Shown here: one piece after another, positions 5,256-6,612 of the stretch
Position numbering within the stretch: the first letter of the stretch is position 1
Layout of the letters: each line of letters starts with the position of its first letter
Source: Casp-actino8 sp044355095
GTDB lineage: Bacteria; Actinomycetota; Acidimicrobiia; Acidimicrobiales; Ilumatobacteraceae
Assembly: GCA_044355095.1 (NCBI GenBank)
Contig: JBIKYT010000093.1
Coordinates: 1 to 6,612 of the forward strand
DNA: 6,612 bases
Direction of reading: 5' to 3'
The notes under the pieces: generated by a model
Told to the model about the DNA's origin: nothing
Databases searched by the model: none
Seen by the model: only the letters and a program-made list of their open reading frames with translations
Made by a program: the position numbers and the translations under genes

Positions 5256-6612
5256 CGAGCCAATGGCTTGTACTTGATGCGGTGTGGTTGGTCGGCGGCT
5301 GAGCCAATTTCCTTTTTGCGCCAGGCTTCGTATTCGCTGAAGTTGCCTTCAAACCAACGCACTTGACTATCGCCTTCAAACGCCAAAACGTGAGTGGCGA
5401 TGCGGTCAAGGAACCAGCGATCGTGACTAATCACTACTGCACAGCCAGGAAACGCTTCCAGCGAATCTTCAAGCGCACGCAAGGTGTCAACGTCGAGGTC
5501 GTTGGTTGGTTCGTCAAGAAGTAGAACGTTTCCACCGGTCTTCAACAATTTGGCTAAGTGTACGCGGTTACGCTCACCGCCTGAAAGATCGCCAACTTTC
5601 TTTTGTTGGTCGCTTCCTTTGAAGTTGAACGAAGCAACGTACGCGCGCCCGTTGATTTCGCGGTTGCCCACTTTCATATGTTCGATGTTGCCGGTGATTT
5701 CTTCGTAGACCGTGGCGTTGTCATCGAGCGAATCGCGGCTTTGATCAACGTACGCCAATTGCACAGTATGACCAACCGTGATTTCGCCGGCGCCGGGAGC
5801 TTCTTGGCCAGTCAACATTCTGAACAGCGTTGTCTTACCTGCGCCGTTAGGTCCGATGATGCCCACAATTCCTGCGGGTGGCAGCGAGAACGTCAAATCT
5901 TCAATCAATAGGCGATCGCCAAAGCCCTTGGTGAGACCTTTGACTTCGATGACAGTGTCGCCAAGGCGTCCACCGGCAGGGATCATGATTTCGAGTTTGC
6001 TCGGACCGCGATCAGCGACTTCGGCTTCGGCATGCAATTTCTCGTACGCCGACAAACGCGCTTTACCTTTGGCCTGACGAGCCTTGGGTGACATGCGTAC
6101 CCATTCGAGTTCGCGCTCAAGAGTGCGGCGACGATTTTCGTTACCTTTTTCTTCGCGGGCAATTCGCTCTTGTTTCTGTTCAAGCCAACTGGTGTAGTTA
6201 CCTTCAAACGGGAAACCGCGACCGCGATCAAGTTCAAGAATCCATTTCGCGACGTTGTCCAAGAAGTACCGGTCGTGGGTAATCGCGACAACAGTGCCTG
6301 GATATTCCTTGAGGAAACGTTCGAGCCAGTCAACGCTTTCGGCGTCAAGGTGGTTGGTGGGTTCGTCAAGCAACAACAAATCGGGACGGCTTAACAGCAG
6401 GCGACACAATGCCACGCGGCGGCGTTCACCACCCGACAGCGTGGTGACGTCAGAGTCGTTCGGGGGACAGCGCAATGCGTCCATCGCGATTTCGACGTTG
6501 CGATCGAGGCTCCACGCGTCGGCCGCCGCGATCTTGTCTTCAAGATCGGCCTGCAAGGCTCCGACCTTTTCGTAATCGGCGTCGGGGTCACCCCACATCG
6601 CCATGACCTCGT
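5252..6612 (-). CDS. ettA: Energy-dependent translational throttle protein EttA, ABC-F family (5' partial)
   Basis: A cytoplasmic ABC-F ATPase without membrane segments. In E. coli, EttA binds the ribosomal E site and gates entry into elongation according to the ATP/ADP ratio. Numbering from the Met at 6604, the first ATPase domain shows its signature LSGGERRRVALCRLLL (56-71), Walker B LLLLDEPTNHLD (76-87) and switch His (THDRYFLD, 109-116). The arginine- and lysine-rich linker arm (about 140-200, KGKARL at 179-184) follows. The second domain shows Walker A GPNGAGKTT (251-259), signature LSGGERNRVHL (340-350) and Walker B LLLDEPTNDLD (361-371). The C-terminus HRIKYKPLAR matches the EttA ending (KRIKYK in E. 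coli). About 100 N-terminal residues, including the first Walker A, lie beyond the right edge; the frame stays open to 6612, so the Met at 6604 is not the start. It is first in the visible minus-strand run, and its promoter is outside the window. Confidence 0.95.
   Translation of the reverse strand, partial: EVMAMWGDPDADYEKVGALQADLEDKIAAADAWSLDRNVEIAMDALRCPPNDSDVTTLSGGERRRVALCRLLLSRPDLLLLDEPTNHLDAESVDWLERFLKEYPGTVVAITHDRYFLDNVAKWILELDRGRGFPFEGNYTSWLEQKQERIAREEKGNENRRRTLERELEWVRMSPKARQAKGKARLSAYEKLHAEAEVADRGPSKLEIMIPAGGRLGDTVIEVKGLTKGFGDRLLIEDLTFSLPPAGIVGIIGPNGAGKTTLFRMLTGQEAPGAGEITVGHTVQLAYVDQSRDSLDDNATVYEEITGNIEHMKVGNREINGRAYVASFNFKGSDQQKKVGDLSGGERNRVHLAKLLKTGGNVLLLDEPTNDLDVDTLRALEDSLEAFPGCAVVISHDRWFLDRIATHVLAFEGDSQVRWFEGNFSEYEAWRKKEIGSAADQPHRIKYKPLAR

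Noticed and set aside
6602..6604. ATG as the start of ettA
   Set aside because: It would remove the first Walker A. The frame continues open to the window edge, and E. coli EttA has about 100 residues before the matching point.

Overview
The window looks like ordinary chromosomal DNA of an actinobacterium of moderate G+C (about 50-55% by eye, not counted). The CysQ-type phosphatase closely resembles the actinobacterial (Mycobacterium Rv2131c-like) form. GTG and TTG starts are common and genes are packed with 1-4 base overlaps. A freshwater or marine lineage such as Acidimicrobiia is a guess from composition and gene style, not something the sequence proves. No mobile element, RNA gene or CRISPR array was seen.

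Plus strand, 1-2375: the C-terminal part of a PEP-utilising (rifampin phosphotransferase / PEP synthase-like) protein with a phosphohistidine swivel domain, entering from the left edge. It is followed immediately by a 12-helix MFS permease of the fucose permease / MFSD4-like type. The annotatable GTG start of the permease cuts into its first membrane helix. A CTG codon overlapping the upstream stop (CTGA) is a plausible true start.

Minus strand, 6612 down to 2326: a compact four-gene run, probably one operon. In transcription order it holds ettA (ABC-F translation factor, 5' end outside the window), a small two-helix membrane protein, cysQ (PAP phosphatase), and a 616-residue membrane-anchored protein. 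ettA and the small gene overlap as TGATG, the small gene and cysQ overlap as GTGA, and only 12 bases separate cysQ from the last gene. The last gene and the MFS gene converge and overlap tail to tail by 50 bp, so there is no intergenic terminator between the two transcription units.

The most noteworthy object is the 616-residue protein. It has five N-terminal membrane segments, a His-rich linker, then two copies of an unfamiliar domain of about 190 residues. Each copy conserves six His and four Cys in the same order. The duplication is still visible in the DNA as a direct repeat with a period of about 660 bp. I do not recognise this domain. An extracytoplasmic metal-binding or metal-sensing role is inferred from residue conservation only. 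The window is otherwise fully coding, with no gene-free stretch over 35 bases.
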